From positions 62,001 to 126,000 of the forward strand of contig CAWHYG010000005.1 in NCBI GenBank assembly GCA_963833505.1: DNA of 64,000 bases, written 5' to 3'. The position numbers and the translations under genes are program-made. Origin of the DNA: CAWHYG01 sp963833505 (GTDB taxonomy: Bacteria > Eisenbacteria > RBG-16-71-46 > CAIMUX01). The notes below the pieces were generated by a model. The model did no database searches and had not been told where the DNA came from. It saw nothing but the letters and a program-made list of their open reading frames with translations. Below, one piece after another: positions 7,666-16,773 of the stretch (position 1 is its first letter; every line of letters begins with the position of its first letter).

Positions 7666-9174
7666 ATGCGTCAAGGCCTCCACATCTATCAGGGCCTTCG
7701 GCTCACTCAGACGCTGACGCCGCAGATGCGGATGAACCTGGAGCTGATCCAGGCGCCGATCCTCGAAGCGGTTGAAGAGCTCGAGCAGAAGGTCATGGTC
7801 AATCCCTGGCTGGAGCGGAACGAGGAGGCGACCGACCCGCGCTTCGTGCGCGACGCCGACCGCTCATCGACGGGAACGCAGCCCACTCCCAGGCAGGAAG
7901 CCGATTTCCAGGAAGCCGAAGCCTGGTTCGATTCGGATGCGGAGACCTGGCTCGATCCGGTCGCAGCCACGCCCTGGACGCACGAGGAATTCCCGGCGGA
8001 CGAGACGTCCGGCGCCGTCGCGATCCACAATCCTTCCCCTTACGAGCAGCTCGAAGTCCAGATCCGCGAACTGGATCTTTCCCGCGAGGTGCAGACCCTG
8101 GCGATCCAGCTCTTGCCGAATCTCGACGAGCACGGATACATGTCCTTTCCCGAAGAGGAGCTGCTGGCCGCTTTCGGGATGCCCCCCGAGAAGCGGCCGG
8201 TTCTGGACCAGGCGCTGCACGTCCTGCGCTATCAGCTCGATCCGCCCGGCCTGGGCTGCCGGGACCAGAGCCATTCGTTCCTGGTCCAGCTCGAGCGGCA
8301 CGAAAAGGGAGACTCGCTGGCCGCCCGCCTGATCCGCGAAGGCGCCTTGATCCACATCAAACCGCGGAATCTCGAATCGGTGGCGCGGAAGCTGGGCGTC
8401 ACCGTGACCGACCTCCACGCGGCCCTGGAGGATCTCCATCGGCTCTGCCGGAATCCTCTTTCGCTGCTTGATCAGACGGTCGAGCCGACGCGGTATCCCG
8501 ATCTCGTGGTCGAGAGGGTGGACGGGGACTGGCAGGTCAGCCTGAGCCATCCTCTGTCGGGGCGCTATCGCTACCGCGAAACCCGGATTCCCAGGAAAAG
8601 CGCGCTTGATCGCGAGGCCTCCGATAAGGGAGACAGCGAGGATCCGGCCGAGATCCTGCGCCGCCTGCGCCAGATGCGCCAGGACGCCCGGATGCTGGTC
8701 CGCGCCACCGAGTACCGCGACCGGACCCTGTATGAGATCGGGAACCAGCTCGTGCGCGAGCAGCGCGACTTCCTGGAAAAGGGCGAGGAGGCGTTGAAGC
8801 CGCTTCTCCAGAAGGAGCTGGCCGAGCGCCTCGGACTGAACGAGGCGACGGTTTCGCGGATCCTCAAGGAAAAGTTCATGCAGACGCCGAGGGGCGTGAT
8901 TCCCCTGAGCGCGTTCTTCTCCCGCTCGATCACCAACCGCAAGGGAGAGAAGGTCGCGAACAAGGCGGTCATGGATGCCCTCTCACGGCTGATCGGCGAG
9001 GAAGAGGATCCCAGCCATCCGTGGAGCGATCAGGAGATCTCCGTCCTCCTGCGGCAGCGCGGATTCCCCATCAGCCGCCGCACGGTGACAAAATATCGGA
9101 TGATCCTCTCCATCGGCGCGGCCGGCGATCGGAAGGCGCAGCGGAAGATCCAGGAGTCGACCGAAGCGTCGTAG
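7666..9174 (+). CDS. rpoN: RNA polymerase sigma-54 factor
   Basis: Sigma-54 directs RNA polymerase to -24/-12 promoters and needs an AAA+ activator to open them. The N-terminal activator-interacting region I is clear (QTLTPQMRMNLELIQAP, residues about 14-30, Gln/Leu rich). An acidic region II follows, then the core-binding domain, an HTH around residues 385-405, and the RpoN box at about 470-478 (SRRTVTKYR; the usual form is ARRTVAKYR). Length (502 aa) is typical. ATG 7666 follows GAAGGGA. It is not flanked by the lptB, hpf or ptsN genes that commonly accompany rpoN; the nearest activator is the NtrC-type protein at 18.5-19.9 kb. Confidence 0.97.
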   Translation: MRQGLHIYQGLRLTQTLTPQMRMNLELIQAPILEAVEELEQKVMVNPWLERNEEATDPRFVRDADRSSTGTQPTPRQEADFQEAEAWFDSDAETWLDPVAATPWTHEEFPADETSGAVAIHNPSPYEQLEVQIRELDLSREVQTLAIQLLPNLDEHGYMSFPEEELLAAFGMPPEKRPVLDQALHVLRYQLDPPGLGCRDQSHSFLVQLERHEKGDSLAARLIREGALIHIKPRNLESVARKLGVTVTDLHAALEDLHRLCRNPLSLLDQTVEPTRYPDLVVERVDGDWQVSLSHPLSGRYRYRETRIPRKSALDREASDKGDSEDPAEILRRLRQMRQDARMLVRATEYRDRTLYEIGNQLVREQRDFLEKGEEALKPLLQKELAERLGLNEATVSRILKEKFMQTPRGVIPLSAFFSRSITNRKGEKVANKAVMDALSRLIGEEEDPSHPWSDQEISVLLRQRGFPISRRTVTKYRMILSIGAAGDRKAQRKIQESTEAS

Positions 9175-9299
9175 TTCGGCGTGTCCCTTCGGGCGATGCG
9201 CGTCGAGCCCGGCATGCGCGCTGCCCCGCGCGCGCCCCGAACCCGGCGAGCGCCATCGCTCCCGTCGGTCAGTCGGAGCTTCGACAGGCGAAGCGACAC

Positions 9300-10298
9300 T
9301 CAGGCCGCCGGCGGCTCGTGATCCAACCAGCCCCGCGCTCCGAGGTGGCGGCAGGCTCGCGCCGCCCAGTCTGCGGCGAGCGCGCCAGCCTTCTCCGGAT
9401 CCCAGCCGCGAAGAAAGCCCTCCAGAAATCCCGCCGCGAATGCGTCGCCCGCGCCGGTTGGATCGAGCACGCGCGTCGGCCGCGCCGGAACCACGATGAT
9501 CCGCTCTCCCGGGGATGCCTCGCTCGATGGATGGATCACGGCGCCCTCTGCTCCGCGCGTTCGGACGAGGATTCGGAGACCCGACGAGAGAAGGCGCGCC
9601 ACGTCATCTTCGCTGATTCGAGAGAGCGCTTGAGGCCGATGGATCTTCCCGGGAGCGATCGGCCCGGTGACCGGCGTGACCTCATCCTCGCGTGACCGTT
9701 CCGGCACCTGCAGATAGTCGAGGAACGGCAACGCCGCCTCGAATCGGTCCGCCGACCGCGCGGTCCCGAAGGGTCCGTTTCGGGTGTAGGCGTTCCAGAG
9801 GCCGGCGACGGCGCGGCGAGCTGCCAGCCAGCCCGGGGCCGCCGCCGCCAGACGATCGAGCAGGAGAATCCTCGCGGAGGTCAGATCGGTCACGTCCTCT
9901 TCCCACGGCGGAACGGTCATCGGGGGAAGAAACGCCTGAAAGGCCGTGGCGCCCGTCCCCTGCTCGACGTAGAGCGCGTTGCACTTGGTCGCCCGCCCCG
10001 GGGAGATCCCGATCCGTGTCTCCACGCCGTGGCGGAGAAGCGCCAGAACGGCGGCGTGGCCGGCTTCGTCGTCCCCCACTCGTCCCACCGCGAGCACCGC
10101 GCGGCCGGAGAGAGAGAGCGCGCAGGCCGAATTCAGGGCGCTGCCTCCGCCGTCGCTCACTTGCGTCGGGCCGGAAGATGGGAGCGACCGATCCGAGGGC
10201 AAAACTCCTGAACCAGTCGAACCGTCCAGGGGAAGGGAAGGGACAAACCCGGCGGTTTCCCAGACGGGATTCGCGATCACCAGCAGGTCGAACTTCAT
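9300..10298 (-). CDS. PfkB-family carbohydrate or nucleoside kinase
   Basis: This 332-residue cytosolic ribokinase-like kinase would transfer phosphate from ATP to a sugar or nucleoside hydroxyl. The N-terminal half has the glycine-rich GGGSALNSACALS and AVGRVGDDEAG (PfkB signature 1 region); the C-terminal half carries the signature 2 with the catalytic Asp, DPTGAGDAFAAGF. ATG 10298 (MKFDLLVIANPV) fits the family start; the frame is open further upstream but without support. Substrate is not predictable from sequence. It is convergent with rpoN and divergent from the efflux operon. The 125-bp gap to rpoN has a 6-bp hairpin (9278-9294) without a T run. Confidence 0.9.
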   Translation of the reverse strand: MKFDLLVIANPVWETAGFVPSLPLDGSTGSGVLPSDRSLPSSGPTQVSDGGGSALNSACALSLSGRAVLAVGRVGDDEAGHAAVLALLRHGVETRIGISPGRATKCNALYVEQGTGATAFQAFLPPMTVPPWEEDVTDLTSARILLLDRLAAAAPGWLAARRAVAGLWNAYTRNGPFGTARSADRFEAALPFLDYLQVPERSREDEVTPVTGPIAPGKIHRPQALSRISEDDVARLLSSGLRILVRTRGAEGAVIHPSSEASPGERIIVVPARPTRVLDPTGAGDAFAAGFLEGFLRGWDPEKAGALAADWAARACRHLGARGWLDHEPPAA

Positions 10299-10393
10299 GA
10301 AGCCCAGCCTACCGGTTGCGATCCGGTCGAAGGAGACCAAAGTGCGGGGAATTCGCTGATGACACAAAGCAGCGGCATCACCGTCCCTTCGTT

Positions 10394-10412
10394 GTGGGTC
10401 AGTTTGACCCAC
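10394..10412. promoter_or_regulatory. Perfect 19-bp inverted repeat upstream of the efflux operon
   Basis: GTGGGTCA, a GTT spacer and TGACCCAC form a perfect 8-bp palindrome ending 20 bp before the -35 box of the efflux promoter. A further half-site (TTGACCCGC) overlaps that -35. This is the geometry of a dimeric repressor or activator site; no TetR- or MarR-type regulator gene is adjacent. Confidence 0.6.
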
Positions 10413-10431
10413 GACCATCGCTTCCGCCCGA

Positions 10432-10460
10432 TTGACCCGCGGACCGGGGACGGCTACTGT
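10432..10460 (+). promoter_or_regulatory. Sigma-70-type promoter of the efflux operon
   Basis: TTGACC (10432-10437) and TACTGT (10455-10460) are spaced 17 bp, about 90 bp before the TolC-like gene. Confidence 0.7.
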
Positions 10461-10550
10461 GTACTGGGGTGCAACGGGGCCGGGTGGGGATCGGAAGACC
10501 ATGCCAAACACTACAGGCGGCGCGGCCGGAATGCCGGTCCGGAGCGGAAG

Positions 10551-12095
10551 ATGAAGACCGGTCTCGCCCTCTGGCCGGCGATCGCCGTTCTGGTTCTTGG
10601 AGTCGGAGCGACAGCCGCGCCGGCAGGCGGCCCAACCACCAGCGGTTCCCCCTCCAGCGGCTCAGCTCCCGGCAACCCACCCGCGGGCGCCGACACCTTG
10701 AAACTGACGCTGAACGCCTGCATCGACCGCGCTCTGCTCGTGGGAGAAGACATGGCGCGGGCGCAGGCCCAGCGGCAGACGGCTCACGCCCGATATCTGC
10801 AGGCGCGCTCGACCGCCCTGCCCCAGCTTTCCCTCAGCACGACCTATACGCGCCAGATCGAGAGCGTCTTCCAGGGGCAGGAGAACATCTCCCCGTTCAA
10901 GCCGGATACGACCGCCCACGACACCACGATGGCGGATCTTCTCCGCCGGATCCGCGCGCTCGAAGGCGCCCTTCCCTACTCGGGCTTCTACGCCGTCTCC
11001 GAGCTGCTCAGCTCCAGCTCCTTCGCCAGCCAGAACTCCTGGATCGCGGCGTTGAGCCTGCGGCAGAAGGTCTTCCAGGGCGGATCGATCTGGGCGTCGG
11101 TCGAGGCGGCCAACCACGGACTCGATGCCGCCCGCCTGCTCGAGGACGACACGCGGTCCGATGTCATCCTCCGGGTGCGCCAGGCCTACCTGGACGCGCT
11201 GCTGGCGCAGCGCGGCGTCACGATCGCCGAGCTGGGCCGGGACCAGGCGGACAACCACCTCACCCAGGTCCGGCTCCGGCAGGATGCGGGACAGGCTTCC
11301 GAATTCGAGCTGTTGCAGGCCGAGGTCGAAGCGGACAATCAGGTTCCCATCGTCCGCAACGCTTATACAGCGCAGGAGGCGGCCGACCTCGAGCTGCGCC
11401 GCATCTGCAAGCTCCCGGCCGCCGGAACGCTTCTGCTGACGACGCCCCTGCTCGACTCCGAGGCCATCCCGGCGGAGCCGACCGACGTGGACACCACCGG
11501 CCTGGTGGAGAACGCCATGCACACCTCGGGGGTCGAAGCGCTGGAACAGGCCTACGCCGCCCGGGGTCACGCGGTCACGGTGGCGGCGGCCGGCAAATAT
11601 CCCGAGCTGGATCTCTTCTTCGACGGTGGCGAACAGGCCTATCCCATGGATGTCTTTCCGAAGCGGGGGGACTGGTTGCGGAACGCCGACGCGGGGGTCG
11701 CCGTGACCTGGCATCTCTTCGACGGATTGCAGACGAAGGGTGCCATCCAGGAGGCCAAGGCCAACCAGACCCAGAGCCTGGAGGATCTGACCCAGGCCCG
11801 GTCCCAGGTGCGGCAGGCCGTCATCCTGGGACGCTACGAGCTGGAGAAGTCCGCCGCGGATCTCAAAGCGCGTTCCCGGACGGTCGAGCTGGCGCAGCGG
11901 GCTCTGGATCTCGCCAATCTTCGATATCAGGAAGGGGCTTCGAGCATGCTCGAGGTCTCCGACGCGCGGATCGCCTGGCAGATGGCGCAGACCAACGAAG
12001 CGCAGGCGCGGCGCGACTACTTCGCGGCCCTGGCCCGGCTCGAGCGCTACACCGGCCAGCCCTTGTTCGAGTCTCATGCCCCGGCCATGCGCTGA
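10551..12095 (+). CDS. TolC-family outer-membrane efflux channel
   Basis: This outer-membrane factor would provide the exit duct of the tripartite pump encoded by the next two genes. It has an N-terminal signal peptide (AIAVLVLGVGATAAPA), then two copies of the outer-membrane efflux protein repeat, long amphipathic helices rich in Gln, Ala and Leu (for example RQAYLDALLAQRGVTIAELG and the C-terminal LDLANLRYQEGASSMLEVSD). The frame is open for 64 codons upstream, but ATG 10551 is preferred because it is preceded by GGAG at 7 nt and starts a proper signal peptide. At 514 residues it is slightly longer than TolC. It is the first gene of a three-gene operon. Confidence 0.93.
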   Translation: MKTGLALWPAIAVLVLGVGATAAPAGGPTTSGSPSSGSAPGNPPAGADTLKLTLNACIDRALLVGEDMARAQAQRQTAHARYLQARSTALPQLSLSTTYTRQIESVFQGQENISPFKPDTTAHDTTMADLLRRIRALEGALPYSGFYAVSELLSSSSFASQNSWIAALSLRQKVFQGGSIWASVEAANHGLDAARLLEDDTRSDVILRVRQAYLDALLAQRGVTIAELGRDQADNHLTQVRLRQDAGQASEFELLQAEVEADNQVPIVRNAYTAQEAADLELRRICKLPAAGTLLLTTPLLDSEAIPAEPTDVDTTGLVENAMHTSGVEALEQAYAARGHAVTVAAAGKYPELDLFFDGGEQAYPMDVFPKRGDWLRNADAGVAVTWHLFDGLQTKGAIQEAKANQTQSLEDLTQARSQVRQAVILGRYELEKSAADLKARSRTVELAQRALDLANLRYQEGASSMLEVSDARIAWQMAQTNEAQARRDYFAALARLERYTGQPLFESHAPAMR

Positions 12096-12107
12096 GGAGG
12101 CCCTACG

Positions 12108-13256
12108 ATGAATCAACCACGACAGGATCGACGGGCAGCCGAAAGAGCCGGCCGGATTCTCGCGATCGCTTTTCTTGTTTTCCTGGCGCCGGCCTGCGCG
12201 CGGCGGCAGGCGGATCCCGACAAGGCCGCGGGCGCTTCGGCCATCCTCGTGAACGCTGCAGACGTCGTCCGGGCGGATTCCCGGCGCCTGGAATCGGGCA
12301 CGAGCTTCACCGGTGAGATCGCCCCGGTCGCTGTGGTGGAGGTCGTGGCCCACTTCGATGGAGATCTCGACAACGTGCTCGTTCGGGAAGGGCAGAAGGT
12401 GCGCCGCGGCGAGGCTTTGGCGCGCTACCGGCCGGTCGACGTGCAGGACGCGCTCGACACCGCCGGCGCCCAACTCATGGCCGCCAAGGCGAATCTGGCG
12501 GCGGCGGACAACAACCAGCGCCGGGCGGAGCGGCTTCTGGACGCCGGCGCGCTGGCGCCGAGCGATCTCGAAGCGGCCAAGTCGAACCGCGCGGCGGCCG
12601 AGGCGCAGGTCGATGCGGCCGTGGCCGCAGCCAACCACGCCAAGGACAACGTGGTGAAGCTCGACGTCCCGGCGCCGATCAGCGGAGGCGTCAGCGCGGT
12701 GTTCGTGCATCGCGGAAGCCGGACCGCGGTGGGCGATCGGCTGTTCACCCTCGTCGACACCGACACGGTCGAGCTTTCCGCGACGATTCCCTCCGAAGCC
12801 CTCGGGCGCGTGCGGATCGGATCGCTCATCCGCGCCCGGCTCGAGGCCTTTCCGGATCTCCTGATCGAGGGCCAGGTGGACCGGATCAACCCGACGACGG
12901 AACCCGGCACCCGGCAGGTCCGGATCTATACCCGCATCCCCAACCCGTCGGGAAGGCTGGTCGGCGGCCTCTACGCGAGCGGACGGGTCATCGATCAGGT
13001 CCACGAGCAGGCCCTGGCCGCGCCGGTCAGCGCGCTCCGGAAGGAAGGGACCGAGCAGGTGGTATACCGCTTGAAGAACGGGCGCGCCGTCCGCACGCCG
13101 ATCGAGCCCGGCCTGATTGACGAGGAAGCCGCCGTCGTCGAGTTGAAGGGCCAGTTGTCGCCCGGGGATTCGCTGCTTTCCGGAGTCGTTCCCGGCCTCA
13201 AGGACGGAGTTCCGGTCCGGGTGATCGCGGGCCGGCCCGCCGGCGCCCAGCCTTAG
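12108..13256 (+). CDS. RND efflux periplasmic adaptor (membrane fusion protein), lipoprotein
   Basis: A signal sequence ends in a lipobox (LAPAC, Cys about residue 30), so the adaptor is probably anchored in the inner membrane by lipid. The body shows the two half-lipoyl motifs flanking a coiled-coil hairpin (VAHFDGDLDNVLVREGQKVR, then an Ala-rich AAAEAQVDAAVAAANHAKDN helix, then VPAPISGGVSAVFVHRG), and a beta-barrel and membrane-proximal domain follow. It links the inner-membrane pump to the TolC-type channel. ATG 12108 follows TGAGGAGG, which overlaps the stop of the preceding gene; the pump gene starts 10 nt downstream. Confidence 0.93.
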   Translation: MNQPRQDRRAAERAGRILAIAFLVFLAPACARRQADPDKAAGASAILVNAADVVRADSRRLESGTSFTGEIAPVAVVEVVAHFDGDLDNVLVREGQKVRRGEALARYRPVDVQDALDTAGAQLMAAKANLAAADNNQRRAERLLDAGALAPSDLEAAKSNRAAAEAQVDAAVAAANHAKDNVVKLDVPAPISGGVSAVFVHRGSRTAVGDRLFTLVDTDTVELSATIPSEALGRVRIGSLIRARLEAFPDLLIEGQVDRINPTTEPGTRQVRIYTRIPNPSGRLVGGLYASGRVIDQVHEQALAAPVSALRKEGTEQVVYRLKNGRAVRTPIEPGLIDEEAAVVELKGQLSPGDSLLSGVVPGLKDGVPVRVIAGRPAGAQP

Positions 13257-13266
13257 GAAGGCCCTG

Positions 13267-16200
13267 ATGTTCCTCTCCGACGTCTCGATCAAGCGCCCGG
13301 TCTTCGCGACCATGATGATGGTCGCGCTCGTCACCCTGGGGTTGTTCTCCTACCGCAGGCTCTCGATCGACCAGTGGCCCAACGTCCAGTTCCCCTTCAT
13401 CCTCGTGCAGACGGTGTACAAGGGCGCCTCGCCCGAGACGGTCGAACGGGACGTCACGCGGAAGATCGAGGAGGCCGTGAATCCGATCGCCGGAGTGCGG
13501 GAGCTGACCTCGACCTCCCTCGAAGGGCTCTCGACCGTCTTCATCCAGTTCGAGCTCAACGTGAAGGACGTCCTGGCCCAGCAGGACGTCCGCTCGAAGA
13601 TCGAGGGGATCCGCTCCGACCTCCCGGAGGACATCGAGACGCCCACGGTCTCGCGCTTCAACCTGGCGGACATTCCCATCGTCTCGCTCAGCCTGCGCTC
13701 CGACACCCGATCTCTCCGCGAGCTAACCACGATCGGAGACGAGACGATCCGGAAGGAGCTGGAAGCCGTCAACGGAGTCGGCCAGGTCACGCTGGTCGGC
13801 GCGGAGAAGCGCGCCATGGTGGTCGAGATCCAGCCCGAGATGCTGGCCGCCCGAGGCGTGACCGTGCCCGAGATCATGTCGACCCTGGCGGCGGAGAACC
13901 TCGAAGTGCCCGCCGGCCGGCTGGAGCTGGGTCCGGGGGAGAAGCTGGTCCGCGTGGCCGGGCGGCTCATCGCACCGGCCGATTTCGACAGGCTGGTGGT
14001 GGCCCAGCGCGGCGGCGTTCCGATCCACCTCGGCGATCTGGCCCGCACCAGCGATTCCGCGGAAGAGCCGCGCTCCGCCGCCATGGTCAACGGCGTCCCC
14101 GCGATCGGCATCGACCTGCGCAAGGTGACCGGCGCCAACACCGTCGAGGTGGCCGATCGGATCAAGAAGAAGGTCGAAGAGCTGAGGCGGAACCTCCCGG
14201 AGGACGTGACCCTGACCATCGTTCGGGACGACTCCGTCTGGATCAAGGACTCGGTGGACGACGTCAAGACCACCATCGTCTTCGGAGCGCTGTTGACCGT
14301 GCTCGTGGTCTTCACCTTCCTGAACTCCTGGCGCTCGACCGTGATCACCGGCCTGACCCTGCCGGTTTCGGTCATCGCCGCCTTTCTGGCCCTGTACGCG
14401 TTCGGTTATACGCTCAACACGATGACCCTGATGGCGCTGTCCCTGGCCATCGGGATTCTCATCGACGACGCCATCGTGGTCCGGGAGAACATCGTCCGCC
14501 ACGTGGCCATGGGCGAGGACCATTACCTGGCGGCCCGGCGCGGGACGAGCGAGATCGGGCTGGCCGTGCTCGCCACGACCCTCTCGACCCTCTGCGTCTT
14601 CATCCCGGTCGGATTCATGGGCGGCATCGTCGGGAAGTTCTTCAAGGAGTTCGGGCTCACGGTGGCGGCGGCGGTGGCGGTCAGCCTCTTCGTCTCGTTC
14701 ACCCTCGACCCGATGCTCTCCTCGGTCTGGTACGACCCCGTGGCCGAAGGCCACGCGGCGCGCGGCCCGATCGGGAAGATGCTCGAACGCTTCAACCTCG
14801 GCTTCATCGGGCTGGGCCGGCGTTATCGGAGGATCATCGGCTGGGCGCTGTCCCATCGCTGGCAGACCCTTGGCATCGCGGTGGCGGCGTTCGTCGCCGC
14901 CCTGGTGCTGTTCCCCCTGGTCGGCGGCACCTTCATGCCGGACGCCGACGAGGCGCAGCTCTCGGTCACGGTCAAGGCTCCGGTCGGTTCGACCCTCGAC
15001 TACACGCGCGACCGCGTGCGCGAGGTCTCCGCCCTGCTCCGAAGGCATCCCGAGGTCGCGTACACCTACGAGACGATCGCCGGCGGCTACACCGGCCAGG
15101 TCAACGAGGCGGAGATCTACGTCAAGCTGGTGGACAAGGGAAAACGGAAGCTGTCGCAGAAGGAGATGTCCCGCGTCTTCCGCCGCGAGCTGGAGAATCT
15201 TCCCGGGACGGAAGTGGCCGTGCTCGAGGCGGGAGGGTTCGGCGGCAGCGAGCGGCCGATCCAGATCTACGTCCGCGGCGATCAGATGGAGGAGCTGCGC
15301 CGGATCTCGAACGAGCTGCTTGCAGTCGTCCGGCAGACGCCCGGCGCCATCGAGGCGCAGTCGGGGCTGGAAGAAGAGCGGCCGGAAGTGCGGGTCGACG
15401 TCCACCGCGATCTGGCCAGCGAGCTGGGCGTGGGCATCGGATCCCTGGCCAGCACCCTCCGCCCGCTTCTCGAAAGCGAAAAGGCCTCGACCTGGGAGGA
15501 CCCCACGGGCGAGCAGCATGACGTCCTCGTCCGCCTGCCCAAGGAGGCCCGCAGGTCGGTGGCGCAGCTCGCCGCCTTGCCGGTCGCGGCGGGGCGGCCC
15601 GATCTTCGCACCGGAGAACGGCCGGTTGTTCCCCTCGGACAGGTGGCGTCGATCACGGAAAGCTCGAGCCCCCAGAAGATCGAGCGCCGCGCGATGAAGC
15701 GCGTGGTCACGGTCGAGGCCAACTTCGACGGCCGCACGCTGACCGAGGTGAGCAACGACATCCGGAAGCGGATGGCGTCGATCTCGGTTCCCGCCGGCTA
15801 CTCCATCACGTTCGGCGGCGAGACCCAGAGCTTCGAGGAGACGGTGGGCTACATCCTGGAAAGCCTCTTTCTGGCGCTCATCTTCATCTACCTCGTCCTG
15901 GCCAGCCAGTTCGGATCCTTCCTGCAGCCGCTCGCGATCATGCTTTCGGTGCCGCTCTCGCTGGTCGGCGTGCTGGTCGCTCTTTTGCTCACCCGAACGA
16001 CCTTCAACATCATGAGCATGATCGGGGTCATTCTCTTGATGGGGCTCGTGACCAAGAACGCGATTCTGCTGGTCGATTTCGCCAACCAGTCACGGTCGCG
16101 AGGCGCGTCCCGCAGGGATGCCTTGATCGACGCGGGAGAGATCCGGCTCCGGCCGATCGTGATGACGACGCTGGCGATGATCTTCGGAATGCTTCCTCTG

Positions 16201-16419
16201 GCCCTGGCGCTGGGCAAAGGCGCGGAGTTCCGGGCTCCCATGGCCCGGGCCGTCATCGGCGGGCTGATCACGAGCAGCTTGCTCACGCTGGTCGTGATTC
16301 CGGTGGTCTACACCTTCTTCGATGACATCGGCAACGCGATCAAGCGCAGCGCGACGCGTCCCGAGAGCGATGCCGCGGACGAATCGGACGACGAGCCGGA
16401 GCAAGTCGCGGCGGTGTGA
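13267..16419 (+). CDS. RND-family (AcrB/HAE1-like) efflux pump
   Basis: At 1050 residues this is a full-length proton-driven RND transporter of the hydrophobe/amphiphile efflux family. The first helix (SIKRPVFATMMMVALVTLGL) is family-typical. Two periplasmic loops follow TM1 and TM7, and TM4 carries the proton-relay aspartate pair (GILIDDAIVVRENIVRH). The C-terminal helices contain GLVTKNAILLVDFAN and the motif VIGGLITSSLLTLVVIPVVY. An Arg/Glu/Asp-rich cytoplasmic tail ends the protein. It is the last gene of the operon with the TolC and adaptor genes. Substrates (drugs, solvents, metals or lipids) cannot be read off; the AcrB-like rather than CusA-like motifs argue against a metal pump. Confidence 0.95.
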   Translation: MFLSDVSIKRPVFATMMMVALVTLGLFSYRRLSIDQWPNVQFPFILVQTVYKGASPETVERDVTRKIEEAVNPIAGVRELTSTSLEGLSTVFIQFELNVKDVLAQQDVRSKIEGIRSDLPEDIETPTVSRFNLADIPIVSLSLRSDTRSLRELTTIGDETIRKELEAVNGVGQVTLVGAEKRAMVVEIQPEMLAARGVTVPEIMSTLAAENLEVPAGRLELGPGEKLVRVAGRLIAPADFDRLVVAQRGGVPIHLGDLARTSDSAEEPRSAAMVNGVPAIGIDLRKVTGANTVEVADRIKKKVEELRRNLPEDVTLTIVRDDSVWIKDSVDDVKTTIVFGALLTVLVVFTFLNSWRSTVITGLTLPVSVIAAFLALYAFGYTLNTMTLMALSLAIGILIDDAIVVRENIVRHVAMGEDHYLAARRGTSEIGLAVLATTLSTLCVFIPVGFMGGIVGKFFKEFGLTVAAAVAVSLFVSFTLDPMLSSVWYDPVAEGHAARGPIGKMLERFNLGFIGLGRRYRRIIGWALSHRWQTLGIAVAAFVAALVLFPLVGGTFMPDADEAQLSVTVKAPVGSTLDYTRDRVREVSALLRRHPEVAYTYETIAGGYTGQVNEAEIYVKLVDKGKRKLSQKEMSRVFRRELENLPGTEVAVLEAGGFGGSERPIQIYVRGDQMEELRRISNELLAVVRQTPGAIEAQSGLEEERPEVRVDVHRDLASELGVGIGSLASTLRPLLESEKASTWEDPTGEQHDVLVRLPKEARRSVAQLAALPVAAGRPDLRTGERPVVPLGQVASITESSSPQKIERRAMKRVVTVEANFDGRTLTEVSNDIRKRMASISVPAGYSITFGGETQSFEETVGYILESLFLALIFIYLVLASQFGSFLQPLAIMLSVPLSLVGVLVALLLTRTTFNIMSMIGVILLMGLVTKNAILLVDFANQSRSRGASRRDALIDAGEIRLRPIVMTTLAMIFGMLPLALALGKGAEFRAPMARAVIGGLITSSLLTLVVIPVVYTFFDDIGNAIKRSATRPESDAADESDDEPEQVAAV

Positions 16420-16647
16420 TTCCGGGAGTCCGTCGATCCCCTTCAGGCCGCTTCCGTTGCCGCTTCGGTCCAGGTCAGGACCAGCCGGGGCGGGACTCCG
16501 GCGTACCCGAGGCGCCGGCTCTTCTCGGCCCGGTTTCGATCGCTGTTGACGGCGGGAATCCTCCGGGCGTAGAAGAGCATGGGTCCGAAAGGCGGAGCTG
16601 GCTCGGCTCGGAGAGGCCGGTGAGCTCACGGACGCCAAGGAGGACTT
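16420..16647. other. Gene-free stretch after the efflux operon
   Basis: I see no gene, terminator hairpin with T run, or repeat here. Its right end carries the AAGGAGG ribosome site used by the short reading frame that follows. Confidence 0.4.
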
Positions 16648-16767
16648 GTGTTGGGAGGGCTCTGCGGGTGGTGGGGGATGGACGAGTTTGTCCGGGATCT
16701 CCCGGGGAGCCTCGGCGCCGACATCCGCCCGCGGGGCCACTCCCGTCTACCTTCTCTGCCAAGGTAG
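16648..16767 (+). CDS. Possible 39-codon leader peptide
   Basis: A short frame from GTG 16648, preceded at 4 nt by a near-perfect ribosome site AAGGAGG (16637-16643), encodes a 39-residue product with MDEFVRDLPGSLG in its middle. It stops at TAG 16765, inside the right arm of the inverted repeat at 16745-16769 and 7 nt before the start of the B3/B4-domain gene. No homologue is recognised. The strong ribosome site and the stop inside a hairpin would suit a leader peptide or a translationally coupled upstream gene, but it could be chance. Confidence 0.35.
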   Translation: MLGGLCGWWGMDEFVRDLPGSLGADIRPRGHSRLPSLPR

Positions 16768-16769
16768 AC
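16745..16769 (+). promoter_or_regulatory. Perfect 9-bp inverted repeat just before the B3/B4 gene
   Basis: GTCTACCTT (16745-16753) and AAGGTAGAC (16761-16769) flank a 7-nt loop. As RNA it would form a stable hairpin that sequesters AAGG, the only ribosome-site-like sequence before the start at 16774. It could be an operator on DNA or a translational switch on RNA. Confidence 0.5.
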
Positions 16770-16773
16770 TCGC

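Noticed and set aside
9278..9294. Hairpin GCTTCG/CGAAGC as a bidirectional terminator between rpoN and the PfkB gene
   Set aside because: The stem is only 6 bp and neither side has a T run.
10662..13334. 890-codon open frame antisense to the efflux genes
   Set aside because: It lies wholly opposite the TolC and adaptor genes; the sense products are clear family members and the antisense product has no recognisable fold.
13723..15519. 598-codon open frame antisense to the RND pump
   Set aside because: Shadow of codon bias in the pump gene; Gly/Asp/His/Arg-rich without conserved motifs.
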